From contig NC_054748.1 of assembly GCF_018143015.1 (NCBI RefSeq), positions 11,584,967 through 11,648,966 on the forward strand: a stretch of 64,000 nucleotides of DNA. Direction: 5' to 3'. This DNA comes from Lytechinus variegatus. Its lineage: Eukaryota > Echinodermata > Echinoidea > Temnopleuroida > Toxopneustidae. The notes below the pieces were generated by a model, which did no database searches, had not been told where the DNA came from, and was given only the letters and a program-made list of their open reading frames with translations. Positions within the stretch are counted from its first letter, which is position 1; the number at the start of each line of letters is the position of its first letter. The position numbers and the translations under genes were made by a program. Below, in pieces: positions 12,718-25,410 of the stretch.

Positions 12718-13227
12718 GATTTCAACTTTATCAACTTTCAGAGTCTGGAGAAAATCGGAAATGAATGTCAACCAAAATGACTACTTTGAAGAATAGTCCT
12801 GAATCCTGTGTATTGTGAGATCATCTCGTAGCTGATGTGATATAGAGACAAAAGATACCAAAAATGGCGCGAAGATTGTAGTCATATTATACACAACAAT
12901 ATGCCATGTAAAATGGCCTCCCCCAAAATGCATATTTTGAATGTTTTCAGTCTTATCTCTACATGTATTTTTATGAGGGTTCGCGCGCCATTTTGGTCGC
13001 GTGCTAGCAAGGGTTATTCGATGTTGTAAGCGTGCCATCATTAATAGGATCAAAGGGTATAATTTCAAGGATCTCGTTCACCTTAACACACACAGTGTAT
13101 TATTGTATGCAAGAATAGTGGAACCCATGTGACTGCATATGCAACATGAAACTTGCTTGATGACAGGCCATTGATAAGTATAGATCTACAGTGACTACAC
13201 ATAACATACTATTATATTCTTGTTTGT
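12718..13227. other. 5' flank of Ig receptor copy 1
   Basis: Non-coding sequence upstream of the signal-peptide exon; it should contain the promoter, but no element was recognised with confidence. The inserted LINE begins somewhere at about 13100-13230. Confidence 0.4.
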
Positions 13228-13296
13228 ATGCTAATGTTTGTGAGTATACTACATGCATTTATCGACTGGTCTAGATTAATAACACCTAAAGTTAAT

Positions 13297-13959
13297 ATGG
13301 GCAACCCTAAAATCTTTGCTGCCCTTCTACTTCTCCCAGTCCTTGTTGTGAACTGTATACATACAAAAAATCAATCCTTGAAATCACATCTCAAGCATCC
13401 TTCCTGGGAACAGCTCCCAATGACAACATGGTTCCCAGCCTCAAGCCTGACCGTAGGAAGCCATGTGACATCTTTGGGAAACCTACCTGCCGGAATGACT
13501 TCAAGTGTAAACACCAACTCTTTCTTTCCACAAGGAAACATGTATGCTGTAACTTTTGTAAGCAGAATTAGTAGTAAGCCGGTTCTTCTGTATCTTAGTG
13601 TACTTCTCCTCACCCATGACATCGAGCTCGACCCAGGACCGTACACACCAAAGTATCCATGTGGAGTGTGTGCGAAGGCAGTAAGATGGTCAAAGAAAAG
13701 GACAGCTGTTGCATGTGACTCGTGCAATGTTTGGTACCATACAGATTGCATGGGAATGTCAACTGCCACATACAACAGTCTCAATAACAGCAATGTTACA
13801 TGGTTCTGCGCAAAATGTGATCAACCCAACACTTCATCTTCCTTGCTGAGAGTCAGAACAGCTTTGCTGTTCTCTCTGATCTTCCGGATGGCCAAAGTGA
13901 ATACAGCACATTTTCAGATACTTCATCGTTTATCTCGATTGGAACAATCGAAGATTTAG
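13297..13959 (+). pseudogene. LINE leader protein: hydrophobic N-terminus, 2A-like motif, PHD finger
   Basis: An open frame extends back to 13228; the ATG at 13297 precedes a hydrophobic signal-like stretch. DIELDPGP is encoded at 13618-13641, directly after a Leu-rich segment, as in 2A recoding peptides reported in sea urchin LINEs. The usual Asn before PGP is Asp here, a change known to weaken 2A activity. A C4HC3 PHD finger follows (CGVC, CDSC, WYHTDC, CAKC) at about 13650-13825. The frame is lost after about 13840, and the coding sense continues in another frame toward the endonuclease. Confidence 0.75.
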
Positions 13960-16824
13960 ATTCACCACCCAGGACTTCATCACCACAAAGAGCAAGGAGA
14001 TCCAAGAAAAATAACTGTAAGTCCTTTAAAGTCCTTACTGTAAATTTTCAGAGCATCCGGAACAAGAAGGAAGCCTTCTGGGAAGCGGTAGAATCCTGCA
14101 ACCCAGACATCATTGTTGGCAGTGAGACTTGGTTACGGCCAGACATCCTTAGCTGTGAAATCCTCCCACCGGGTTACAACTTACCGGCCATCCGGAAAGA
14201 CAGAAATGATGGGTACGGAGGTGTACTTATTGCAACCAAATCAGATATTATCGTATCAGAAGTGTCCATTGATACCAACAAGGAAATTGTGGCTGCTGAA
14301 ATAAAAATCGCTGGTGGTCACAAGCTGATAGTTATCTGTCTCTACCGTCCCCCTGATAACAACATAGCCAGTGGTGAGGAAATATGCAGTGCTATCAGTG
14401 GCGTCGTAAGAAACAACCCATCGGCCATCTGGATCTCGGGTGATCTTAATTTGCCAGACATTAACTGGCAGACTGAGACTGTGACGGGCCATCAGTACAA
14501 CCTCGGCGTTAACTCAGCATTCCTTGCAACCTTTCAAGACGTATGCCTCAGCCAAATAGTAGACTTTCCAACGAGAGGTCAATCAATCCTAGATGTCTTC
14601 CTCACAAATCGTCCATCTCTAATCAGGAAATGCATCCCCTTACCAGGTATCAGTGATCATGATATGGTCCTCACGGTTGCTGATATAAGAGCGAAGATAC
14701 AGAGACCAATCAAGAGGAAAGTTTATCTTTGGAAGAAGGCAAACATGGACACCATCAGAGGAACAACGGCAAGTTTTGCTGATAGCTACTTGGACCAGAC
14801 TTCACTAGATACCCCGGTCGAAAGTCAGAGATAAAAAGTAAGATCTTATCTGTACTGGAGGAAGATGTACCATCGAAGATGACCTCATGCAGATTTAGCC
14901 AACCCTGGATCACGACAGAATTGAAACGTCTCTCCAGAAAGAAGAAAAGATCATTCAGGAGATCGAGAGCTGCAGCAGCCGAGTTTGACAACACAGAACA
15001 CCGTAATTACAAGGAACTTAAGAAAACTATGCAAAAGGAATGTCGTAAAACCTACCAGACCTACATCTCAGATCTGATATGTGGAGAAGGTCCCAGTGGA
15101 GGCAAGAGATTTTGGACATTCATTAAGAATTAGCGGTGTGACAACTCTGGAGTATCACCACTCTTGAAAGATGGCGTCCTCCGATGTGACAGCAAAACAA
15201 AGGCTGCTGTCCTGAACGATCAGTTCTCTTCAGTCTTTACAAAAGAAGACATAGACAACATTCCTGACTTGGGAGCTAGTCCACACCCGAAGATCTGCAA
15301 CATTGAAATTGGTTCTGAAGGAGTCTGGAAACTGTTGTCCAAGATCAACCCATACAAGGCACCAGGACCTGACGGCCTTCCTGCACGTATCCTGAAGGAG
15401 TGCTCTACAGAGCTTGCACCTGTCCTATCTTTACTGTTCCAGTCCACCCTACATCAAGGTGCAATTCCATTAGAATGGAAGGCTGCATTCATCACACCAA
15501 TCTTCAAGAAAGGTAACCGGCACGAAGACTGCAATTGTAGACCAATTTCATTGACCTCACTTGTGTGCAAACCCTTGAACACATCATATTCTCAGAAATC
15601 ATCAATCACCTGGAGGCTAACAGTATCTTGTCTGAAAAGCAACATGGTTTCAGAAAATTCCACTCCTGTGAGTCCCAACTGCTACTGACCATACACGACC
15701 TTGCCAAAGGGATTGACAACAAACAGCAGATAGATGCAGTACTGTTGGACTTTTCAAAGGCATTTGATAAAGTACCACATGAAAGACTCTTGAGAAAACT
15801 AGCCTTCTATGGCATCCAAGGAAATCTTCTTTATTGGATCAGAGCCTTCCTTAAAGATCGTGTCCAACAAGTGGTGCTTGAAGGAACTACCTCTCTCCCA
15901 GCTGATGTCAACTCGGGCGTACCTCAAGGGACTGTACTTGGCCCGCTTCTCTTCTTGGCCTACATCAACGATCTGCCCAACTGTGTCCAGTCGGAAGTGC
16001 GGATGTTTGCCGACGATTGTCTTCTCTACCGACACATCAGCTCGCAATCTGACGCAGACGCACTCCAAGAAGATCTCACTAACCTGCAAGATTGGGAAGC
16101 CAAGTGGCAGATGTCTTTCAATCCATCGAAATGTGAAATTCTGAGAGTGACCAATAAGGTGAAAAATGTCATCAAATCACCTTATTTTCTACATGGAGTT
16201 GAACTTCCAGCTGTTGTCAATGCCAAGTACCTCGGAGTACACATCAACTCAAAGCTCAGCTGGAAGACGCATATTGACAGTACATGTTAAAAAGCAAACA
16301 GTACACGAGGATTCCTCCAGAGAAACCTGTATGGCTGCCCTAAGAAAATCAAGGACCAGGCATACAGGACATATGTACGACCTATCCTTGAGTATGCAGC
16401 AACAGCCTGGGATCCTCACTACCAAGACTACATCTCAAAACTTGAAATGGTTCAGAGGCGTGCTGCCCGGTTTACACTTGGAGACTACCATCCCAGACAT
16501 AGTGTCACCGAAATGCTTCACTCATTGAAATGGCAGTCTCTCGCTGAAAGGAGAGCTCATCTGAAAGTGATCATGCTCTACCGTATTCTTCATGGACTGA
16601 TTGCCATCCCACCTGAACCACCTTACCTTTACCCAGCACTACGATCATCTGGACGACGACATACTCAATATCGACAACAATTGTGTAGGACCTCTGGATT
16701 TCAGAACTCCTTCTTTCCTAGTCTTGTACGCCATTGGAACCAGCTCCCTGCCAGTGTAACATCTGCTTCTTCTCTGGAACAGTTTAAGAGGCAGCTGGAC
16801 GGGATAACGCTGCGCCAGGCTTAG
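13845..16824 (+). pseudogene. LINE endonuclease-reverse transcriptase, frameshifted
   Basis: Endonuclease motifs are SETWL (about 14125), YRPP (about 14345), GDLNLP (about 14440) and SDHD (about 14655). Reverse transcriptase motifs include FSKAFDKVPH, SGVPQGT and the catalytic MFADD (about 16005). The C-terminal region runs to the TAG at 16822. The coding sense moves between three frames: about 13845-14834, then 14835-15555 (with a TAG at 15131), then 15565-16824 (with a TAA at 16288). It is a decayed copy and cannot make a full protein. Confidence 0.85.
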
Positions 16825-17434
16825 ATGGAAAAGGAGTTAGTTTTTACTTGCACAAGGAGCACTTTTACCCAGTATGTACGTACACCTTTAACCTCATAAG
16901 CATATAACTGAGGTTTGGCAATGCAGCATGGCACACTAGTTTTTCAGCACTGCACAAAGTACGAAAATACTCTACCCAGAGGTCTGTACTACACCTGGAA
17001 GAAGAAGTAGTGACGGATTTAGAGGGTATGGGTCCTCTCCGCGGGGATGGGGGCTCCTTAAAGAGAGGGGATCACAATCTAATATTTTATAGCAGCACCA
17101 CACCAGCGTCATCCATTATGCGCCCGAGTATTTGAACATGGTTACGTTGCCAAACAATAGGTAGCTACCATGGTAACGATGCTTAATGACCAATCAAAAT
17201 CAGGAATTTAGTGTAAAATTAACCGTTGGTTGGCAAAGTTGTCTTAATAGTTGACGGGGATGCAGGTGTTGTCTTATCAATAAAAAAAATCCTTATTGGC
17301 GTTGTAGCGAATCTTTGGTTTATTAGAATACATAGATTTGCAAGTATTGCTCTAAGTATGACATCTTGGACGATTAATACTGATTTGTATCAATATGCCA
17401 TTTCATAAAGCTGTATGACTTTAAGAACGACCGT

Positions 17435-17590
17435 GGCCCCGTAACACAAAGGTCAGCAATTAATCATCAATTTGAAATAACAATTCTGATTGGTTCCTCA
17501 TCAGTCTTCAGAGCAAATATGCATGCAACGATGATGATGATAGGCCATTTTCATTGAGCAATTAATCGGTAACCTTTGTGTTCCGGGACC
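17435..17590. repeat. Small inverted-repeat element (MITE)
   Basis: The ends GGCCCCGTAACACAAAGGT and the complement of ACCTTTGTGTTCCGGGACC form imperfect terminal inverted repeats around 156 bp with no coding capacity. Sequence resembling the neighbouring MITE (AAAGCTGT..ATGACTTTAAG) lies on both sides, so it may have inserted into an older element. Confidence 0.7.
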
Positions 17591-17598
17591 TGATGCAC

Positions 17599-17738
17599 CG
17601 TTTCGTAAAGCTGTTCATGAGATAAGAATGACTTTACTCATGACTGGTGAACCTTTCTTGTGCTAAATGATATCCCTGTATAATTGATAATATGACCTAA
17701 GAACATGTTCCAGTTGTGCGTAACAGCTTTATGACACG
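17599..17738. repeat. Second small MITE
   Basis: CGTTTCGTAAAGCTGTTC at the left pairs with CAGCTTTATGACACG at the right. Decayed relatives with the same AAGCTGTT / CAGCTTTATGA ends occur near 9340 and 30960-31010. Confidence 0.55.
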
Positions 17739-20016
17739 CCCACTTGTTTCCCTATGTAGCTAGCTGACTTGGCATCCAAAACATGTTTGAGTTGTTAAGT
17801 TTTGTATAAAGATGGACATGACCTAGAACTGCCTTGTGAAACACCATTCAGTGTGCTTGGGATAATGACAAGAATCTTATGTATTTCTTTGAATATCACA
17901 AATTGTAATGAAATTTTTAGCAAAGTATAACTTTACATGAAATTTTTCTTTCTTGGTAGTAATTGACATACACAGAAATTGCAGCAGTTTATAGTTTAGT
18001 CAACAGTTGGAGTCTGACTTTGTATTGGATAGAAAGCTAAATCATAACCTCTGTAGATATGCATGGTCTGGTGGGGCCATGTTTCACAATCAGTCATTCA
18101 TGCATATCTCATCGAATCATGTATTAATCTTAAACACACTAGGTTGTCATAGACAGTGATGATGATTTTGTGAAATGAACCCCTTTACTGCATTGTTCAA
18201 AAAATATTTTGTTATGCTTCTATTAGAGCATGAAAAAATGAACCAGTTCAAAACTGTAATCCAATTTATTTGCTTCTATCCTATTTTTATTGTATACCAA
18301 GTATATTTTGTTGACTTCACCCGCAAGAAAGTCCTTGGTGCTACTTGGCATAATGACCTTCTTGCGGTAAGTCAATGGTTTGGTGTGTTAACTGCTTGTG
18401 AAGATTCCTATTTTGTGTTCTTTTGTTACGGATAGCTCAAAATTTTGCCTTAATTGTGTAATTGTGATTGGAAGATTTGCATAAAGAGTTGGTGCACATG
18501 GTTTTAGTTGGTTTGTATAACTTGTACCATGCAGTCATGCAATAAAAAAAATCTCTTCAAATATATAAAATGTTGTCTTGAATATTCTTTGTTATGGGAC
18601 TTCCTGTAATCTTTTTTTTCAAATTTCTTACCCTTTACTCTCTTTGATTTTTTTTGCTTTTCCTTTCTGTATTTTTTCTCTCCTCTCAATTCTCGATTTG
18701 TATCCACAGAGTCTGATATAGCAGATGGTACAATTCGTAGATCGTCTAACACCATCATGACTCACCCAAGTTCATCTACAATTAATTTGGTCTCATTACC
18801 ATTCGGTTGAATCATCACTTGGTCTAATGCTAACTTTCAATTATTTTAATGTCCAGATGGTCTGATATTCACCTTTTCTCCTTATTACTTTGCTCTTTTT
18901 CAAATGAAAATTTGGTTTATAAACAGTTCATATAGACCGGGCAGTGTGAGACCAATTGGGCATCAGACAACATTGTTATAGCCTCGCTAGAAATGAGACG
19001 AAATAATGAATGGGATAAATGCAATTAGACAAAGTGGTAAACGGATAGTAGATGAATTGAGATCAGATTTTTGGAATCAGATAGACCAGTATATATTAAG
19101 ACCACATGAGATACCTTCTCTTGTTTATAACTATACTTAAAACTTCAGTCTTTAATTAGGACTACCCCCTGAAAAAACATAAAAAATAGAATTATGGCGG
19201 CCAATTGAGAAAAAAGTTGCTGAAAATATTTTTCGGCCCCCCCCCCTATTGGCGAAAGCTGGATCCGCCCCTGATGCCCATATGGCAAATACCCCTCCAA
19301 TATTATTATTATCTTTGTACCCCATGATCACGGTTTAATGGTTTTATTATAGATTACATGAAAAAAGAATTGACATTCCATCTTAATCCCTTCCCAAAGA
19401 CCCCAACATTGATGAATTGGAAGAAACGGGGGTTTCTCTTCAATGTTATAATAAGGACATAAATATTTCGTTTGGAAATGGTGAACTGGCTCTTTATTTG
19501 CATTTTATGATTCAATAATATTGTTTTATTTGTTAAGCAGTATTTCAGGAAGAATTTTCACCAATAAAACAATTATCTCTTGTGATTTTTTTTTTCATTT
19601 CTTTCGTAAAAAGTGGGGGATGTTTGTACAGGCCATTCCCATACCTCGAAAAGTGGGGGGATATACCCCCTCCCCCGGGATTTCCGCCAGTGGATATAGG
19701 AGAAGTTATGAAGTCAATATGCAAAACATATTTAAACTCGGGCACGAAGCTTTTATTATTTTGTTCGATTTACAATTTGATAAAAAAATAAGCTCAGTAA
19801 AATGTCCCGTATAAAGGTCTGAATATCTTTTTAAAGCTATCGCTACGCACTTGCATTATTTTATTTTGTGAAGTACCTATCCTCTTCGTATGTTCCATAT
19901 TCCTTTTCAGGTCTGATTGACAAAATTTATGAGCTAGCGTTTCACACTTTACAGTAAAATGTAGTTTTGAATATAATCAAATTGAATTTCCATCAAATTT
20001 ATAACGTCGGCCGGAT
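17739..20016. other. Spacer between the duplicated units, no gene seen
   Basis: AT-rich sequence. Short open frames at 18175-18435 and 18504-18758 (mirror strand) are composed of low-complexity codons and lack splice-consistent neighbours. Repeats containing GGTCTAATG-like and AGACCAATTGGGC-like motifs at about 18740-19100 may be an old inverted-repeat element. A C/G-rich patch ending in GGATCCGCCCCTG (about 19230-19275) resembles one near 8475. Confidence 0.5.
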
Positions 20017-20382
20017 GAATGATAAGTTTATTCATATTTTACATTTTTACTTTCCATTTATATTATTACGTCATCCTTAAAACATTACGTAATAATATAA
20101 ATCTTGAAAGTAAAAAGTCAGCAGACTACGCATAGAACGCCTATCAAAATGCACCAATAACATGACAGCGCTGCATAACGGCGCAGCGCCTTGACACTCA
20201 TACGAACTGTGGGTGACCACGCCCTGGGAACAACCGCGCCCCGCCATGGTAACAATAGTCACTGTTTGTAAACAAACTTCATTCTCTTTGCAACTTTGCG
20301 ATCTCGAGAACTCACTGCCAATTTTTTGACAGTTTTTGACGAATTTTGCTTGCATTTTCGAGTCATTTTTGCCGATCGCCAG
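20017..20382 (+). promoter_or_regulatory. Candidate promoter and non-coding first exon of kinase copy 2
   Basis: Equivalent of 1-366; the CAG|GTCAGT donor is at 20382/20383. A one-base change near 20213 shifts the antisense open frame seen in copy 1, so that antisense frame is not under protein constraint. Confidence 0.35.
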
Positions 20383-20688
20383 GTCAGTATCATAATTATA
20401 GGTAATTCTTTATAACCTGAGCAAGTTTGGAGAAAATAGGATGAATATTAAAAACGCAGTGAACAAAAATGTGGCATGATAAATGCCCGGGATAAATGTC
20501 AAATTTTCTGTTTAAGATCTAGGCCTAGATCTACCCCCATGGATAATTTGTCGGGATAGAATACTGTACATGGCAGGGACCTAGTCTTACAAAACGATAG
20601 ATTCATATCAAATAGTGAGCTCGTATATTTTAGATGAGTATACGTTAGAACTATTTTGAATAATTATTAAGGCCGATATATCGCATAT

Positions 20689-20857
20689 TAGATTAGATTA
20701 GATTGATAGCATTTATTCCATTCATCATAAAAAACAAATACAAGGCACATACAAAGTTTACATAAATTACATAAGAAGATTTCAAATATCAGAATAATAA
20801 AATCTGGAAAACAGTTGAATAAAAAGAAAAGAGTGTACATAATTTATAAATGAATGT
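20689..20857 (-). mobile_element. 5'-truncated LINE copy in kinase copy 2
   Basis: This block is absent from unit 1 (junction at about 658). Its complement matches the last about 150 bp of the full-length LINE (49835-49995) with only a couple of differences, then ends in a short ATCTA-type repeat tail. It is therefore a recent, severely 5'-truncated insertion in the antisense direction within the first intron, made after the units diverged. Confidence 0.9.
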
Positions 20858-21219
20858 CTCTGTTAGATGTAGGCCTAGGCATGTTACATCAGTTTACTAT
20901 ACTTTAGAACAGATCACAGTCAATTTCAGGAATTTGCAAGCGAAATTTACTTGATGTGTAGATTTTTACAAATTTAACGTTAAGCCGAAAAGTGAAATAT
21001 TTTTAAAATGAACATATAGACCCCCCCCCCGCTTTCGCCCAAATCTAATCTGGGTTCATCCGGGAAAGAAGCGCCCTCACCAGGTTTGTATTTCTTCTAT
21101 TTATAAATCAATTTTTCCTTTTACCATTTCTTCATTCTTCATTCATATATTTCCATCTTTTCTCTCTTATTAGAACATAGTTTCTTTTAGTTTGATCACG
21201 GGAAACAGATATTTTGGCG

Positions 21220-24200
21220 ATGTATTGCAATCGACTTGTTCGTCCCCCTACCCCCTGGGTCCTGAGACCAGTTCCCCGTATTGGGTCAGCTTCTCCGGCC
21301 ATCAGATCACCGATGGTTAAACCCATGGATGTAAGCAAAGTATTTCCAAATAGAATGTGTAAATGTCATGAAATAAAAAAAAAACAACAACAACAAAACA
21401 ATAACAATGAATAAATATCAGACTGTTATTCTGTCCGAAAGAATATTATATAATGAAGCTTATATCAATGACAATACATTCTGGAATGAATGAATACTTA
21501 TTAAATCATTACTGACAATATAGCATTTTAATACAGAAAAGTTATTTCATATTATTTTCTAAAGCTTATCAAGTTTGTGTAAGTCATAAGATTCATTTTT
21601 ATATTTGAATTCATTGTCAGATAGTTAGATTGAAAGTATATTATAAAGCACGTGATCTATGGGTAGAATTAAAAATAAAGAAATATTAAATTTAAAAAGG
21701 TTTTTCCTCAATACCTATAAGAAAAAATAAATGAATGAACGAATGAATGATACATCATAAATTAATGAATGAATAAATAAATAATATCTAAATGAATCAA
21801 CAAATAAACAAGCAAATAAATAAATAAGTAGAAAATAATTGATGAATAAATTAATTAATAATCATTAAATAATGTAAACGAATAGTTTTATTAAAAACGC
21901 AAAATCATTTAATCAGCAAATAAGTGACCAAAAATAAAATCAACAAATGATTAACAAAATTAATTAATAGAAGATTGTATAAGTACAGAAAATAAATTAA
22001 TGAATTAATACAAATGAAAATAAGACTCAAAAAAAAAAAAACACTTTTATGATATATGGAATGGTAAATTATAGTAAAATATGACTTATGTTATTATAGT
22101 AATCATCAATAAAAACAACATCTTCCATTCTAAACAGGAGCTGTGTTGGTCGTACCAGGATCCAACTTTCTCCCCATCCACCATCTCACCCAACAAATCA
22201 GCTGGCAACATGTCGGGCAAGCTGCTTCTGCAGTGCTTTCAACAGTCCCTGGAGAACCAGCAACTTCAGGAAAAGATTGTTGTACGTCCTTTTACTTTTC
22301 TTGAAGTAGATTTCACTTGTAATCTACAAATTTATGGGAATAAATCCTTGAAAATGTTATATCCATAGTTTAATTTAAAATATGATGTGAAAAATATTAT
22401 CATGGTAACAGAATTTCGACAAAGTTTCACTGATGGAAAGGTGACGACTATGTTTCAGCTTTGCTTTTTTATGGCTAAATAATTTTCATACATAAGTTAT
22501 AAAAGAAAAAGTTACAGATTTATTGATTTATGATTCTTGCAATGCGAAATTACACAAATCTTTTTTTATAATCTAAATCACAGAGCCTGGCTTCCCAGCT
22601 TGGTGTTGGGCCTGATGGAGACAGCGCAGACCTCCTCGCTAAGATCAACTCTCTGGTGACAGAATCAGAGGGAAGGAGGCTACAGGCAGAGAAGAAGGCC
22701 AAGGCTTTCCAAGATCGGTTCCTGGACTCTGAGATCGAAGTCCAGGTCTTGAAGATGGAACTGGCAGAGGCCAGAAAGCAGAGAGATGCTGCTTTAAAGA
22801 ATCTTCAAGTAAATATCTTCAATTTCATTATTGTTTGACAGGAAGCTTGTAGTATTTGTTAGAAACTACAAAAAACTTTCTTTATATATTGTTAAACACT
22901 ACTGGTACAATATTTCAGATAGCTTCGAAAAATATCCCAAATGTTCAAATTTTCGATTTCACCAAACAAATTACATCTTGAATCCATCTAATGAAAGATT
23001 TTGAGTGATATTTTAATTTCTTTCCATTTCTGTTTCCAAGGATTTGACTTGGGAGCCAGTTGAGAGCTCTTCTCCTGCCGACAGAGCTGCTTCTCAAGGC
23101 TCTTGGTAAATGTCAAATAAATATCAATTTAAACAATCAGAATGAAATGCATTCAAAGAAATTGATATAAACATAAGTAAAAAAAATTATAAAAAAACAA
23201 TGTTCATTAATTTTTTTTCCTGGCAGTTGCAACGCAAAATTTATTTTTCTAACAAACTGTTGGGTAAAGAGCAAGTACAAAGAAAACTTCAAAGGAACAT
23301 TAAAAATGAATAGTTAGCTGACAGACGTATACAGATTTGCTCATTAAATAAATGATACTTAAACATTTAGATTAATGTCAAGTCTTTTGTCGCCCAGGTA
23401 TTCTGGAGGCAACCCCCAGTCTTCAGCACCATTAGACCAAGGAGTAGCACCCACTTCTACACCTAGCACAGCACCTTACAACCCATCTACACCAGACACA
23501 GCACCCTACAACCAGTCAACACCAGACACCGCACCATACAACCCATCTACACCAGACACCGCACCATACAACCCATCTACACCAGACACTGCACCGTACA
23601 ACCCACCAACACCAGACACAGCCCCCATTGACACCTTAGCACTACCACCTGCGTAAGCAAGCATAATTATAAATCAAAAGTTTGTAATCAAATCAATTTT
23701 GTAAATGTACCAAAACAACAACATAATACAAAAGAAAATTATAACAGATAACTCCGTAATATAAACTTAACCCCAAAGCAAAAAAAAAATAAATAAATAA
23801 ATAACATTCGTGAAAAACTCCATCTAGCTCATCATTAAAAATCTTTTGCATGCCCTTCCCCCCCCCCAAAAAAAAGAAATATTGTGAAATGAATAACATG
23901 GATAAAATGATGTTCCTTCCGTTCTTCACAGTTTGTCAATAGACCACCAACATCTAGCACACAGGCCGGTGGTTCTGAAGCAGCAGTTAGTACCCCTCGA
24001 GTTAAATAAAGCTCTATTATTTTTATACCCTCTTTGTAGAGTAACATCAGAGAGCACAGCTGTTGTTGTATCCACCTCTCCTTCCAGCAGTTCAACCGCC
24101 CCTGCCCTTGTCCAGGCATCTTCCTTCGTCCAGGCAATGGGTGATCTGAAGTCCTTCCTTCCTGGAGGTGGGGATGTCTTCTTGGGCAGTGGAGTAAACG

Positions 24201-25410
24201 GAACAGTCCATCTCTTCCGTCATCGTGTTACCGATCATCCCATCGCATTGAAGACCTTCGACCTCCCCAACGACTTTGAGGAGATGACTAAGAAGGTTTG
24301 TCGATTCTCTTAAAAAAATCAAAATAAAATAAAGCAGTTACAGCGTAACATTAGACAGGGTAACACCGGCTAAACAATGCAATCGACTAAAGGTTGTAAC
24401 TCAAGGCATACTAAAAAATATTTTGGAATAAAATACTCTTTTCATTTTGATGTAATTTTCCAACGTTTTGCATTTAATAGGTTAAGGTCATCCAGTCCGA
24501 AGCTTTCATCCTCGACGTTCTTGGCAGAGAGGATTGCTTCCCGACTTTCCTTGGGTGCTTGGAGATCAGCACAGGTACGATTGGCCTTGCGATGGATTTC
24601 ATCGGAGACACGACTACGGGAGAGACCTGGACACTCAGCCGTGGCATGAGAGAGTTAGCACTGAGTCAACAAGAATGGTAAGAATGATGATTCATATTAT
24701 GTATTTATATTATGTAGGATTATTTAGAGTTTCATTTGGCTTTCTTCGAGATTCATTATCTATTCTTTCTTTTCGAAACAGGTTCAGTCTGGCTCTCGAC
24801 ATTGCCAAGTCACTTGGGGTGATTCACGAGAAAGGCTTCTTGATGAACGACCTCAAGGAAGACAACTGTTTGCTTCGAAAGGCTACATCTGGACAATGGC
24901 AAGCGGTTATCGTAGACTTTGGGCTGGCTTGTTCCCGAACTGAACCCTTCTCCTTCTGCTTTTCCAGCGAGGATAAGGAGAAGTACCGAAGAAGGGTATG
25001 TTTAATACGTTTTCAAAAGTTTAAATTTTATCAACTTTAGAGTAATTTGGTATCCCTTTATGTATCTAATTCGAAACATACCTTCGTATTACTTTTCTGT
25101 TTAATTTGGATCACAGTAGATCAATCTCTGATCAGATGATATTTAGTGAAATGATATAATCATGTAATTTACCTTTATACTTTTATTTTTACAGGAGATC
25201 TATACTCACATTGCCCCCGAGTGCGCCCTCGATGACCATCCGATCTCTGTCTCGAGTGACGTGTTCCAGCTCGGACGACTGTTGACCATGATGGGAGATC
25301 AAACGACCAACGCCGATCTTACCGCCATAGGGAACATCTGTCGGCAGAATACCCATCTCTGCCGACCTACCATCGATGAGGTCGTCGACGAGCTCGAGAG
25401 GGTGATGTAA
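21220..25410 (+). CDS. Protein kinase with coiled coil and Pro/Thr repeat linker, copy 2 (596 aa, intact)
   Basis: Exons: 21220-21330 (exon probably from 21191), 22138-22281, 22584-22808, 23041-23105, 23398-23652, 23932-24295, 24481-24677, 24782-24995, 25195-25410 (TAA). The sum is 1791 nt, an open 597-codon frame. The coiled-coil exon covers residues 86-160 and the decapeptide linker residues about 182-267. The kinase domain runs from about 345 to the end: Gly loop about 351-357, Lys about 374, catalytic Asp about 477 in MNDLKEDN, DFG Asp about 499, then an APE motif and a RPSIDEVVDEL end. The HRD His and Arg are replaced by Met and Asn while Asp, Lys and Asn stay. No signal peptide or membrane span is visible, so it is probably cytoplasmic. 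The family is not identified beyond the kinase fold; the target is unknown. Confidence 0.85.
23458..23630 (+). repeat. In-frame 30-bp minisatellite, copy 2
   Basis: The same decapeptide array as at 3266-3500 but two units shorter (five TAPYN units plus a diverged last one). The reading frame is unaffected. Confidence 0.9.

Larger units (their letters stand above)
13228..17008 (+). mobile_element. CR1/L2-like non-LTR retrotransposon with PHD finger, inactive
   Basis: This element carries a hydrophobic N-terminal segment, a 2A-like motif, a PHD finger, an AP-type endonuclease and a reverse transcriptase, ending in a short GAA-repeat tail at about 16997-17007. Frame changes near 13840, 14820 and 15560 and in-frame stops at 15131 and 16288 make it inactive. 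The 5' end is uncertain. Nothing equivalent is seen in unit 2, where recognisable homology ends before this point. Clade assignment (Jockey superfamily, CR1/L2 group) is by motif style only. Confidence 0.85.

Noticed and set aside
18175..18758. Two short open frames between the units
   Set aside because: Low-complexity composition, no homologue in unit 2, no splice sites in phase.
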